NCBI RefSeq assembly: GCF_019399895.1
Contig: NC_091872.1
Location: forward strand, 6,890,395 to 6,954,394
Reading direction: 5' to 3'
From: Cardiocondyla obscurior
Lineage: Eukaryota; Arthropoda; Insecta; Hymenoptera; Formicidae
Length of the DNA: 64,000 nucleotides
Under the pieces are notes generated by a model that was given only the letters and a program-made list of their open reading frames with translations, was not told where the DNA came from and did no database searches. Shown piece after piece: positions 23,601-37,228 of the stretch. The translations under genes and the position numbers were made by a program. The first letter of the stretch is position 1; every line of letters begins with the position of its first letter.

Positions 23601-26600
23601 GAAAAGCTCTTCCAGCTTCGCCAGCCAGAATCAGTTTCGTTCTGCCGCCGTAAACCTTTCTCGGCAAATCTTGTGTACTATAATTTTGTTATCGAGGGCG
23701 GTAACAAAATATCGAAAGAAACATTGCGCGGTACAGTACTTAAAGACCTTCCCTTTTTTTCCCCCCCCCTATCTCGTGGTGAAGAGTTATGACGATGTAC
23801 GTGGCGAAAGAGCGAAAGCTGCTCTTTCGAGAGAAGTACGTGAGGCCAATGCGAATATTGGTCTCTTCGCAGTCGGCGCCGATTTCTTCTTTAAGAAATC
23901 CCACCTTATCTCAAGACCGCAGGTAATACGATACAGAATACGCGGCTTTCAGGAATGTTACCGGATTACAGTAGATCGCGCTTTCGAGCCTGCGAGTCCA
24001 ACGCTCGAGCGATGCCATCGTTATATCTTGCGACTTGACCGGGGTTCAGGTTAAAATGCCGGTTTCATCCGAGAGAATTAAAAAAAATAAATATATATGT
24101 ATAAAACAATACATTAATAAACATTAAGCGAAATCAGAAATGAAAGAAGCCGCTACTTAATCTCTATTAATTTATTTTAAAAAATGTACGAATCGAAGAA
24201 CAATTATAATTAACGATAAATTTATATATGTATATATTTTTTTATTATTTGTTAATATCTTTTATAATACTCGTTAAAGTATTTATTGCAAACAATTTCA
24301 CCGGTAATGCGGTTATAAACTTTCTTCCTCGAAAACTCTTTTTACGGAAGCGTAATAATAAAACTTGAAAAAAAGTTTGTTAAATCCCCCGGTGGGAAAC
24401 GCCGTGTAGAGATCATTCCGATATATGTATTGCGTGCGACGACGGGATATGTTACATAGATACGTTAAATGTGTTACAACATATCCTGGCGGTTTTGTCA
24501 GTATGTTCCGTTAAAGTTACCTCCTGTCGAAACTCTATAAGCTAGTCCTTTGAGTCGCGTCGTAATTGAAGGTAAGGTTCCATCAGAATATTCATGAAAC
24601 GCGCGCATAAATCAATGAATACAATCGGGGCATTAAAATTAACTTGCATTATTTAACGCAATTATCGGGACTTAATCGTAACGTTAATGCCGTAAAATAA
24701 GTCGCGATTAGTATTAAAGTCTGCGTAAATTAGCAGCTTTTTATCTGCACGCGTTTCGAGAATTTTCGAAAAGGTAATTAGTTACACGCGATATTATTAC
24801 ATTTACTATATTTTCATTACTATTCGCACTTCATCACTTAATAGCATCGTATCACGCGACTGGCGAATAATTAATATCGCTCGCGTTGTTCATTAATCAT
24901 TGTCATCCTTAATACATAAAAGCGCGAAAGGGATGTTTGAAGCATTATCTCATTATTTCTTGACCCTTTCTCTTAACATAAGTAATTGCGAAACCGAGTT
25001 TAAAAACAAAAAGAAAAAGAGAATAACGAGCGAATGTAAAATTCTGGAAGAGCTGTAAAGATTTTAGTATCTCTTAAACAATGCGTGTTTTTAAAAATTA
25101 TAATTACAATCTTGCAACTGTTTTAAATAATTTTGTTTTAATTTAAGCTCCGTTTTTCCTTAATTTCAATTAAAATATAAAAGTTCTCGCAAGTTTTCGT
25201 AACGTTAAAAATTGAATACAGTTTTTCAAGTAAAATTCAGATCCGAAAGAAAGTTTTAACGTATGGTGTTACTTATATATGTATACTGTTAACGTGCAAA
25301 ATTGTAAAAAGTAAAATATGCAACGTTAAACACGGATGGCGAACATAACGAGATAAATTTTGTAATAACGAAAAAAGCGGCTAGACTAGAAATAAAAAAG
25401 ACGAACGGAGATAAACTTGGTATCGCAAAAACATTTTTCGAATGCTCCTTAATGAAGGTGGGAAAAAACGAGAAAAATTCGCGATGTAACATTTAACTAG
25501 TTCTACCGGAGAAAATCGGTGGAGCAGCAGTGGATGTCGAAGAATGAGAGATAAAAAATTGGAAAAGGCTCATTACGGCAACGGAAAGTATCGGCGGTCC
25601 GCCACAGTCGCGCTAATCACGCAGTAATCGCATTTTGTAATTAGCGGCTAATTCCCATTCATTTTGACCCGGCCTCGAGCCAGTTAATGAATCATATATC
25701 GTCATACATGCTGTTTATTACGAAACGGTATATTTACAAATTAAGTCTAATTCTACTTTTAAACTTTAAATTTTTCATTTTGTTCATTTAACGTTTTTAT
25801 CTGTAGCTCTAGCATAAAAAAAAATTTTTTTGGGCAAAAAATGAATAAATAAAAAGCGTAAATTTTTATTTGTATATTAATAGTTTAGTTTCTAATCAAT
25901 AAAAGATGTAACAGGTATAGATTTAATCATAAAATAATTGAAATATCGAGTTTGAAAAAATACTATCATAGATAAACGTAACGTAAAAATGTAAATGTAC
26001 ATTGCAAATCGATAGGAAAGATTCTACATATATAAATTTACGAGTGTACGTAAGTACAGTTTTATTCTTAAATTGCCGTCGTAAAATCGTTAAAGTTGAA
26101 GAATGTCACGGACTGTCAAAGACGCGATTTTAAAATGGGGTTACTGAACATGGATAGAATACCGTACCGAGCTGGCTTTAAAAGACTTTTGCAGTTTCTG
26201 CCAATCTCCATCAAGCATATGATAATGGTAGAAGATCGCAAAGACATTATAGTATCATTGTCAATTAGCGATAAAATATTAGTTAAAGAACTCTGTTTCC
26301 AAATTTTACGAAAATAATTAGTTTTGTTTAATGCAATAACTATTAATATAAAATTAATATGAAAAAAGTCGCACAATTTTCAATTAAATAGAAAAAAAGA
26401 AGAGTTTGTTGCAATATTTTATTTTTAATTGGAAAAATAAAAAATAAATTTATAAATGCATTATTATAATATTTTAGATACACGTGCGATGTTTTTGTAT
26501 AAATATCGCAAGTTTTGACGACAAATCCGTGCACTGGTATTTTTCTAAATAAATCAGGGAAGACGATGAAATCGAGACTACGAGAATTTTTCGCTCGGAC

Positions 26601-28240
26601 TCTCCCGCCGGTAGACTCGCAGGATTATTCTCTCGGTGATTGCGCATAAAAAAAAAAGAAAAAAAAGGAAAATCACTCGCGAATTTTCGTCGTCGTTCAA
26701 TCGGCGATGTCAAACCCCATTCTATACGTTTTTATTTTTTTCGTCGTCAATGCTCGACCGTCGAGCGTGGATAACAAACGTAGCTCGATGCGACGCGAGT
26801 ACGGGCGAGAGCGCGCGTGATTTTTCGATGGAAAAAGGCGACGAGAAGCGTGTTACACGCGAGCAGCATTCGTCAAAGTTACACAAAAGAGCGCCCAAGT
26901 TATACAAGTTCGACAGTTCCGAGAACTTGGGGGGAACTCGTTCCGCTATTTTTGCAGCACATCGCGTGTTGCGCCGAATAAATTCTCTTCCCTTCCGCGC
27001 TTCCCTATACTTCGAATAGATCGTTTTAATGCCCTCGAACGCTGATCTTCATTTATCAGGGAAAATTTCCGCGAAGAACTAGTTAAGAGTTTCGAGCGAG
27101 CGATTACAAGTTCCTCGTTTGTTTATGAATATAATTATAACGTCGAATAAAGTGTTTTTTTTTTTTTTTTCTAACTATTTTAATAACGCGCAATAGCGTG
27201 AATTTCTTGTTCTCGGTTTCGTGCGAGGGTTAAATCGTTTGCAGGTAAATCCGTAGCTTTTCAGAATCGTAACTAAAACTTTTTCCAGAAGCGTTTACGA
27301 AATTACGGCCCGCCGCTGGTTCTGGGAGACCGAAAATTCACTTCTTGCTGGTCAACAAAGCGGATTACCCATCCGAAGGAGATTTTCGTGGGAAAAAGGG
27401 GGAGGGGGGGGGTAGATGGTCAGAACGCGAACGAGACGGGAAATAAAATGAATCCCGACGGTAACTGTAATCCAGGAAACGCGACTCGGGAAAGCACCAA
27501 CTCTTTGAGCTTTGAATTGATCTCCTCGTGAAAACTCATTTCTTACGCTCATTTCTTCGAGAAAACAGTGAAACAATTCGGAAACCCCTTTACTTTTCCC
27601 GAGTAAACAGTTTAAAATATGAGAACCTGCTTTTCTAGCAAGTAAAGACTTTACGGTACGAACAGTATGTTTTATAAAAGAAAATAAAAATTGAAAGTAA
27701 CTAATAAATAGATGCTGATAATGTTGTTCTTTTTTTTTTTTAATAGGGTTTAATTCATTATACTCATATCTATTTATAACAAAAAAAATATGGAAGATTA
27801 AAATCAATTTATGCCAACTGTATAAAGAGATTAATTAAAAATGCAATCAATATTAGGAATATTATTATAGAAACATTATTGAAACCTAATTTGAGTTTAG
27901 AATTATATTATTTTGTTTTTGATCTATTTATGTATTTCCAGTTTGATTTACAATACTACGTTCTAGATGTTATTTTAGTCACTCTATTTCAAAAAGACAG
28001 GCGTAAATAATAAATAGATAGGAAGGTTCTCCCGTTTCTTAGCCGCGTAAACTTTATTTCATACATCACTTTTATTCTCTGTATTTACAAAGAAAGCGAC
28101 TTTTATTGGCGAAAGTGGGACGCCTTCTTCATCGGTGAGTTCTGTCACATGCAAATTTCGCGCGATCTTTCTAACAATATCTCGCGCGAGATAAATTCTA
28201 CACGAGTTAGCGAGCAAACGTTTCAGGGTAATTGGCGTTA
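5640..28240. other. Long gene-free stretch, intergenic or intronic
   Basis: AT-rich DNA alternates with CpG-rich patches (about 6060-7110, 13690-14260, 15600-16100 and 20330-21480). Open frames up to about 150 codons occur only where CpG density is high or poly-T runs suppress stops, often overlapping on both strands, and none shows a recognisable domain. Simple repeats include T runs near 9597, 11731, 14171 and 27157 and a short CT tract near 15851. I saw no tRNA, rRNA or transposase-like sequence. Exons with short coding content could be missed by eye. Confidence 0.45.
27390..27412 (+). other. G-rich tract, possible quadruplex
   Basis: Runs of 3, 5 and 9 G (27390-27392, 27398-27402 and 27404-27412) lie within 23 bp. 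The nine-G run can supply two tetrad strands, so an intramolecular quadruplex is conceivable. The function is unknown. Confidence 0.4.
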
Positions 28241-28258
28241 AATCGTTTTTTTCTCTTT

Positions 28259-28280
28259 CTCTCTCTCTCTCTTTTTTTTT
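28259..28280. repeat. (CT)n plus poly-T microsatellite
   Basis: Seven CT units are followed by an uninterrupted T run. It has the same CT-then-T architecture as the tract at 1525-1562. Confidence 0.85.
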
Positions 28281-28549
28281 AATACTACGACGTAGTTTAA
28301 CTCTACAACTCTCACGTTTCGAATTCACTTATACGTCTAGATTCGACCAAAATTAAAAGTAAACGTTTATCAGATCTTTACAGTAGCCGCGATACAGTTT
28401 TTTCCATTGCACGAAATTTGTGCAGTGTCGTGTATGAAAGTTAATTAATGCTACACATTCATCGATTAACGTAACCTTCTACATAGGTCTCGAATAATAC
28501 TTTTTTTTTTTCTTTTTTTTCTTTTTTCGAACGATTCGAGAATGCAGCC

Positions 28550-28870
28550 CTAAATCGGCAGCTGCGACGCTTCGGTACTTACCGTATCGCGCGGCCGCAT
28601 CTCATTATCGCGCTGCGCTACCCCGCGCTACACTTACACCGTGCTTGAATGCCGGCGATGACGAATGCCTTCCCGTACACGGCGCACGTTGCGCCTATTT
28701 CCGATGCAAATGTCGCTTTTCGCGCCGGCGACACCTAATGCGCTTACCTCGGCGGTCGTAAACACCTCGCCGGGTAGCGATCGCAACTGCAGCCTGCATC
28801 TCTCGTCGGGACATTAACGCGGCGTATGCGGTGGCGCGAAACACCCCCTCCCCCCTCCCCCTTGACGCAC
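28550..28870 (-). promoter_or_regulatory. CpG-dense island, possible minus-strand promoter or first exon
   Basis: About 300 bp is markedly denser in CpG than its surroundings and ends in a C-rich tract (28844-28861). Read on the minus strand it contains two donor-like sites: GATACG|GTAAGTACC near 28580 and CGAG|GTAAGCGC near 28748. That pattern fits a 5' untranslated exon of a minus-strand gene, but no coding sequence or start site is visible. This is inference only. Confidence 0.2.
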
Positions 28871-31800
28871 GAAAGAGTTAAAGTACAGGACACGATAAAA
28901 AGAGTAATTGAGACATTTATCTCACAGTCCCACAGCAGAAGTGTATCATCGAAAAAGTGAAATATAAATTTTGAAGGAAATTAAACATTCTTTCACTTGT
29001 TTGCGCAGCAATATCCATTCCTCAAAAAGTGATACCAAATTCACAAAGCTCCGTATACTTAAAGTTTTACGAATACATTTCCTTTTTTGCTGTGAACAAT
29101 TTTAAGTCACCTTTTAATTGTCTCTCGTAGTATCGGCTCGGCGTTTACTTTATGTTTCTTTTAAAATTGACATAAGCGCGATCGCAAACGCGCGGTCCGG
29201 CCATTCGAGCAGGGAGTTCGTCCGTAGTTAAATGTTGGCGGTAAATGGAATAGGGCATTACGATTGTATGCCAAAGAAGAAAAAGCTCCGTCGGACGTGA
29301 CGGCGATACGTGTGCAACGCGTACCTGCGACCCGAACAGAGCTGCGCTAATTAATCACGCTAAATTGCACGTACAATTATATTTTCCGCGTATAATGATA
29401 CCACTTTTCAACAAGTCTCATTACGTCTATTATTAAAATGGCCCTCGTAGGATTTACAATAGCAATGAAAACACGGAATGTCGATAAAATTCAATATTGG
29501 CCAATTACGAACTTGTCGCGAAATATATTACTCGCCGGTTAATTGAATTATAAAAGTGGTACGTCTCTATACTTTGTCGGGTCAAATGACGACTTTCGCA
29601 TTATTCACAAGCCTCTAGCGCGACCTACGATTATAATTACATTAGCTAAGGCCGTCAAGCGCAGAAAAGTCAGAGAAACTCGAAACGGTTGGGCCCGATG
29701 TGATTTTTACTCATGTTTATTTGAAACATAATATACATTTTCTTCTCGAGTAGCAACGCGGAAATAACGTTTTAAACTTCACAAGAGAACGTAATCGCAC
29801 CGAGAGATACGTGACTGTATTTTTCTTTCGGCGTAGTCTTAACGCGTAGATATAACGATTGCCGTTTCAATTTAAATTATCAAGAAGCACGACTATAAAT
29901 TTAGGTTGGAAAAAAAGTCTTGATTATTACAGCTTTTAGCACAACGCTAAAATTTGCGAAATATTTTTTTCATTTAATTAACAAAGTATATTTACCGAAA
30001 TTGTTTTATCGCGGGTAAAATTGTTTTAAAAAGTTTATTATAAAAATCGGTATCTTAAGCATTTATTTTCGAGTCACATCGCGCATTGCGGTTAATGGTC
30101 GAGAACGTGGCCGCGCTGTTGGACGACGGTGTGGCATAACGATTATTTCTTCTGACTTATGTGCACCGGTAACCTTGGTGCAGCCCTCCATTCAAAAAGA
30201 AAATATTCTTACATCGACATTTTATATCGCGACGACGTTGCGACTAACGCTGCTCCCGGCGAAAAATATAAATTCGAGTTATTATTAATATTATATTAAA
30301 ATACACGCGCTTTGAAATTTGCGTCGATAATTTTCGAACGATCTCAAATAAATTGAATTACAAAACGGCAATAATTTAGTCGCGCATTTTGTTAGAAATT
30401 AAAATCGTTGTGTCAAGTTTGTAAATTTATGCGCTCTTTTTAATTTTCTTTTTATTTTATTGCAAATATGCAGTTTAATTTTTAAAACGTTTGACTTATC
30501 GTTGCCTCTCTTTCCGCCTCTTTCCTTTCGAATTTTGACTTCATTTTATCGTCGTCTAATAAAATTTTATCCATTTTATTTCTTTACTCTGTCTACTCGG
30601 GTAAATGTGAAATTTTCTCAAGGATCTCGTCTGTTTCATGCTATCGGTCATGGTCACTCCTCGCCATCCATCTACTTCTCGTTGTTTTATTTTTATCCCG
30701 TGGAATATGTTAGGACCGATGAAACAATATTTCTTACGATATTATACAAGTCAAAAGTCAAGTTTTATTATATTTTACCGTTTCTTATTTTTCTAATAAA
30801 TGGGTACATTAAGCATGCGTACGTAAGCCAATTGCAATATTATTAATTCAAAATGACAAACTACGCTTAGCTCTCGAGTTCAATTTTTATAAATCAACGT
30901 TCGAATATTATTAGATTTTCGCTTATATCATAAATATAAAAGAAATTAAATTTAAATTAGCAGCTAATTTAAAAGAATTAATGATAAGCAATTGATTTAA
31001 GAATACCGGCGTTTTAAGGATAAATTATGCAATATAACGTAAATGAAATTAAAAGTATATAAATCAAATATTCCATAATAATAAATAATAGTTTAATCGT
31101 AAATCGAAATAGATATAGATGGAACAGTAAAAGCAGAAATAGATGGAAATCTAATTTTTCTGAACTTAGTTATTTTAGAGTATGACATATCCGTTAAATT
31201 AATTAAAACTATTAAAATAATAACTTAATGAAAATTTAAATAATCTTAAAATAATTGAGATATTAAAATAACAGTTTAATAAAAACTTAAATAATTGTTG
31301 ATAAAACTACGTTAGCGTGGTTTAAATGTGCAGCTTACTGATAAATCACGAGATAAGGATCGCGTCGTGGCGCGTTTCGTGATATAAATAAAATTCTAAA
31401 AGACTACTTTCGTCACAGTGTCAGTTCTGTGATGACGCTATTATTCTCCCATCGCAAGCCGCCAACACAATGTTTACAGGATGACCCGTCGGACTTCGTT
31501 TTATTATAAACATCACCCAGTTATTATAGTCGAAAGAGATTATATTGGCTACGTTGACCCGTGGGGCGTCGGGCTTAATCTATCAGCAAGAAGATCGAGC
31601 ACCTGAATACATTAACCTCTTTAGTATTAACCTTTTATTTTATTTTTTTTTAACCGCACATTAGCGTACATTTTATTGCGCAATCTGTGCGCGATAATTC
31701 TAGCTTAACGAAGAATAAACTTTAGACGTTATATGATTAATATTAATTAATATATTATGTTACTATGTTGTTGATTGATTGTAGATCCATTTAGTTTCGT

Positions 31801-34800
31801 AATAAAATATAAAATAATTGAAGTACCTACTCTCGTCGGATAAATAATCTTGGATTAGCCGAAGGAAACTCCAATTTTTATCGAGGAAAAATAATTTTAT
31901 TAAAAAAAATAAAATTGAAAACTTGAATTACTTATACATAAGTTTTAAAAGAATTATGTATAGTCAGATATAATAATGACAATGTCGTTAAAAGATTCGA
32001 CATTTTAGACTCTTGAACGTCAAAATTAATTAATTAAATTAATTTAAGTATATCGTAATTGCATTAGTGACAATTACATTTATAATCTTCTCACATCTGT
32101 ACCTGGCACGATTTTTTAATTATTTCAGCAAAGCTTTCGCCGTCCGCGAATAGGTTATAATTTTGCGAGATAATCGCGATTAAGAATATTTAATTACGGA
32201 CCGGTTATAGATGAATCGATTTTACTTCTCTCGACTCGCTTGATTACGCATTCCCTCGTGAGGCGAACGGTATATTAAATATTGTCATAGGGTTACTATC
32301 ATTGATATCGACAGTTCTCGATTTTATTGGAAGCCCGCAATTGCCCGCGCTGAAAACGCTCAGTATTTTATACCGCGCGGTAGTTACCCGAAGAACAGTG
32401 AGCGACAACGAGAGCGAGGGACGAAGAGAGAAGGGAGAACGGAATGAATGCAGATGGTTCTGTGGCATCCCGGCGACACAGCGAAACGTGATATCGCATA
32501 TCGATTCTAAAATCCCTCGTGTTTCCTCCAGCGTAGTCTCGATTAATCCTACGTCCAGCGGTTTCCGAGAAAGTTTTTTCAATATCCAAAATGAATGTTA
32601 CGAGAGCAACAATATGTTACATCGAAACATCATAAAAGTTTTTTCAAATTTATCGCACAAATTTATTAGAGTAATTAAATTAAAAAAAAAAAAACGCTTA
32701 AGTTTATTTATTTATTATTTTATTATTATTTTTATTTTTTTAGTAGTACGTCATATGCTTATTGCTATTTTTTTTTTTTTTTTTTACTACTTAAGAAAGA
32801 ATTTTAAGAATTGTTGTGCATGTGGTGTCAGGCAATGCATATTCCGTGGGGAAAAGAATGCTCGCTGTCAGGTTTGTGGCAGAGTAGCGGCTAGGTCATT
32901 TTTGAAAATGCTGTTGATATTCCGCGGTATTAAAAGATATACAAAAATATAATACTTTTTAAAAATAAAAACTGCACGAGTATATGTATAAAAAAAAAGA
33001 CGAGAAAAAACTTTTCCATTTTTTAAAATAATTAATATCATCTCAACTTACAAAAAAAAAGAAAAAAGAAAAGAACAGCAAATTTAAAATATAATATAAG
33101 AATTAAATTGTTAAATATATTTATATTTAATTAATAAAATATAGAGAATCTTGCAACGAATTATTTTCTTCATAAATAATAACAATAAAGTAAAACGAAA
33201 ATCGATGCACATGGATTCCACGCAATCCATCAGTGCGTTTCAGTTTTAGACGTGTACCATCTCCTGACAGAATACATCCTTCATGCAAGCGTATCTTACG
33301 CTACATCTCAAAGATAATATAGTAGCACTAAGAAAGAGACACAGTACACGCGGGAGCAATTCTGTCTCAAAGATATTCGAATTTCGGGGAGTTCATATGC
33401 GTCCCGTATGTATAATATCGGTGCATCGGTAAGATAGTTCTTAAATAATCCTTAATCTTTTAAATCTCTAAACAACTTTTCCGCCATTTCGCATTTTCTC
33501 TTCCGTGTCAATTACAGAATATTCAGTTTTTAATCTTACGGAAACACGCGTAATTCCTTGAATAAACATTAATATAAAATTATGGTTGACAAATAATGAG
33601 ATAAAAATTAGTTTAATTTTTCCCCCCTTTTTTTTTTTTTTTGTTAATTAGTTAGAAATTTCAAGTCTCTTTGATCAACTGAAATATGATCTTCTCTTTC
33701 GAGTAATATTATAATTACGCGGATAACACGAGGATTTCTATATTAAGTGGTTTGCATATTCTTATCATACAAAGAGAACTACACGTAACTGACTTTCGTG
33801 TAACACACCCTTAAACGCGCATGTAGCTTGAACAATGTAATGTAACGCATAATAATACGCGCATAATGGCGTTCGAAATTTAGCTTAGAAATCATAGCAG
33901 CGACAATGGACGCGGGATTGCGTTCCTTAATCTCTAGGAATGAAAGAGGTCATCGCGGGTAGGGGAGGGAGGGGGGAGGGAGGTTTAATAATTAATCGGC
34001 TTTGCCGTGAAGAACCACGTGGACCGAGCAAAATAAGCTTTATCCGCGTTTCAAGCGACGAGCGTACACAAAGCCGAGAGAGAACGGTCCTCGGTTAGGT
34101 TGAATTCGCGATGAGCAGGTCGGCTTTGACCGCGTTCCGCATCAGAGTAGTGAAAATGCCGCGATTGTCATTAAAGGAAACATCGGGGGAACTGCATTTA
34201 ACCGGCGTAAAACGCCACCTGCGGATCTTCAAACAGGCCGATGAAACGCATTTGAAATTCCAACCCGCCGCTCCGCAGTTGCTCTCGCGTCAAACGCGAG
34301 AGGCAAAAAGAAAACACTTATTTAGTTTGTCCTGATATTTGTCAAAATATCGGACAACAATAACATTTCGCCCGTTTCTATGAATAACAGAACGCACGGG
34401 GTGCGCGTCATCGAAGCAAACGTGTACGCGAGTTTAAACGCGCAAATGAGTTTAGAATAGAAACATTTTCTATTTTGATACTAAAGGAAAATATATAATG
34501 CGTGTTAGATTTTTCGCATTTTATTGAAAACTTTGCAAGACATTCGCCGGTGCCGTTCGCGACGAAGGTAACGCGTGTCAGGAATTTGTGCACCGGACGT
34601 GTCGCAAAATACTTAAATCCCGAGTACGAGGTCGGGCTACTTACCGAAATGCCGTAATTCGCGTATTTACATGCATTGAATTGCAAATTATAATTCCGCG
34701 AGCTGAATCCCGCCGTTCGCGTTTTGTGTAAGAGCACCCGTGCTGATAATTACAAAGTTACAGCTCGCTGCCGAACTTACATTGTTAATCCCGCTGAAAC

Positions 34801-37197
34801 GATGTTGTTTAAAAGTACACCGCGTTCGAAAGCGACTGCTTAGATGTTTCTAATTGGGGTAACATTTTTCACCGCAATTAAATGGGTATTTAATTTTTAA
34901 TTAATAAACTCCGTAATAGATCTATTACTTAAATAATTTTGTTTCGATTTTGTTACTCTAACTCGGTTTCATTCACCAATTTTCGTGAAAGCTCTCGTTT
35001 TCCTTCATCGATCTGTTGAAACGACGGCAATTATCATCAAAATCGAAGTGTGCCCCGTTAAAGTAGCTCGCGAGCAGCCGCTCGTATAACGAGAATGCGG
35101 TTAAGAAGCGATAATTAAAAGGAATATTAGCGGCACATTCGCTCGAAAGTTCGCGCCGAAGATTTTAACCTACCGTTAGTTTAATCGCTTTTATAATAGA
35201 AAGGAATTCCTTAACGGTCCGCGAAAAGAGGCGTAACAGTTTCGCTGACTATTTTGATAATTAAATTACTGCGGGCTTTCGTTATTTCGCGTAGGAATAC
35301 GTTTTCCTAACATTGCAGGAACTAGAAAACTTGGTTCCGTGAACGCGACAAGCCCGAGAACGCGACGAGAGTGCGTGGGAGACGTGTTTATATTTGTATC
35401 GCGGATACTTGCACTAATTTCATTTCTCCTGGCAATACCGTCGCCGGCTGACAAGTTTCCCTTTGCTCGGCGTATAAAGTTCGAGCGCGCGCAGGGAAGT
35501 TGAGCGATAAATTCCGCACAAAGAGATACCGCGGGACTCACGCGATTCTTAAACTCCAACGATATTGTCGGCGTCGCGTGAAAATTTACGACCCGGAATC
35601 CGCGCCAAAAAGTACAACGATTAATTTAGGCAACTAGCATTCGCATCACGGTGAACTTTAACAAAAAGATTTTTATCTTTGCGCCGCGCGATAGATAATA
35701 ATTATAATCGAGGTCAATGTATTAATATGTATTAAAAAAAAATTATTTGTACCATGAGATTGAAAGAAAAGAAAAAAAAAATACCGTTCGAGAATTACTT
35801 TTTCATTAAATACAAATTTCGTAAATGTAACATTTCGTAATGTATCAAAATTTTCATATCAAAATAACACTTTGTAATGTGGCGTATTGAAATAAGATAA
35901 GCGAAATTTTCCTACGTTATATGTGCATCGTTAAAACGGGGAATATATGTTAAGCGGCAGAATGCTTGGCCCTCTCTTTCTCTCTTTCTAGGGTAGTAAT
36001 GTATCCCTTTTGTACATTTGTTCCATTTACATCCATCGCGCGTTTCATGAACGGGAAATGCAACGATGACGCAACTTGCAGCCGAGCGTTTATATGCGAC
36101 CGGAAGACACATTCATGTGTAAAAAAAGGTCCCAGTAAAGCACGTGTGACGCGGAATACGCCGCGGCTTTATACGCAAGAGCGTGATTATAATAACACTA
36201 TAAATATGACGTTGAAGTTATATGTATTTTACTAGTTAAATGCGTTTTATAGCGGGAAAAAGAGAAATAGAAACAAAAAAAAAAAAAGAAAAATGCGTTA
36301 AATAAATACCAAAAAGGAGTTTAACTTAAAACTGATTTTTTTTTTCTGCGTTCTCATATTTTATTAATAACTGAAAAAAAATCAGAATAAAAACAGCACC
36401 TTCCCATAAAATTGCAAACCGTAAATATTAAATAAAATTAATTAAAATATTGAATTAACTAAATAGGTACGTTTTGAGTATCTGCGAGTCGGAATATGTG
36501 TCGCGATTAAATAAAATGCCGTTAAAAAAAAATTTTTTTTTTTTACCTGAAGCTGTGAAAGGATTTCAAATATCAAATGTATGTAAAACTAATTTCTCGC
36601 CGGCGTCGATTGCCGGATCATATTTTCTCATATCGACATCTTAATTCGCCGCGCTGGTTTTTGATCATGCGATCGTTAAGGATACTCGTAATTCACACGT
36701 ATGCACAACGATTAAGCTACGTGCCGTGCTTGCGAATCGTTTTACACTCGAGCGTTTTGCTAAAGGGACGCGCGGCTTTACGCTGCCGCATAAATGCGTA
36801 ACTTCGCGCGTAGCGTCATTGCAAAATGAACAAGCTAGGGAACGGAGTTCGGGAATCGATATTCGAACTAAGCTTCCGCTTACAAACACGTCGATTCTCG
36901 TTTTTACAAAGCTGACCGTGGTTTTCGGAGAAGAAATATTTTTAGTACGTTTCTCCCTTCACGTTTAAGTTTTATGGAGAGAAAAAAACAGCAAGGTTTT
37001 CCAAATGGATACACAAAAGTCGTATAAAATGGAAAAATAACGTATATCGCGCGTTATCATCTTTTTATTTTGTACAATTCCACGTTTTTATCACTTGCTA
37101 AGAAAAGTTATGTCTCATCTTAATCGGTCTAAATCTAAAAAAATGTTCCAACGCAACCACAGACTTGTGCAACGTATTTTAATTTGTCTTTACTTCT

Positions 37198-37228
<31 letters not shown>

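Noticed and set aside
27352..27807. 151-codon minus-strand frame
   Set aside because: It includes a lysine run from poly-T and a proline run from the G-rich tract, with no domain or splice structure.
30460..30846. 128-codon frame rich in F, Y, L and I
   Set aside because: AT-rich DNA translated into aromatic and aliphatic residues. It resembles a membrane protein only through composition.
32770..32786. Poly-T run as a retroposon tail or Pol III terminator
   Set aside because: Homopolymers of this kind are frequent throughout the window, and no element body or A/B boxes accompany this one.
32302..32952. 216-codon + strand open frame with a CxxC-type cluster near its end
   Set aside because: It runs through poly-A/poly-T and AT-rich sequence encoding strings of K, I and F. 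The cysteines do not match a known zinc-binding spacing, and composition changes abruptly along the frame.
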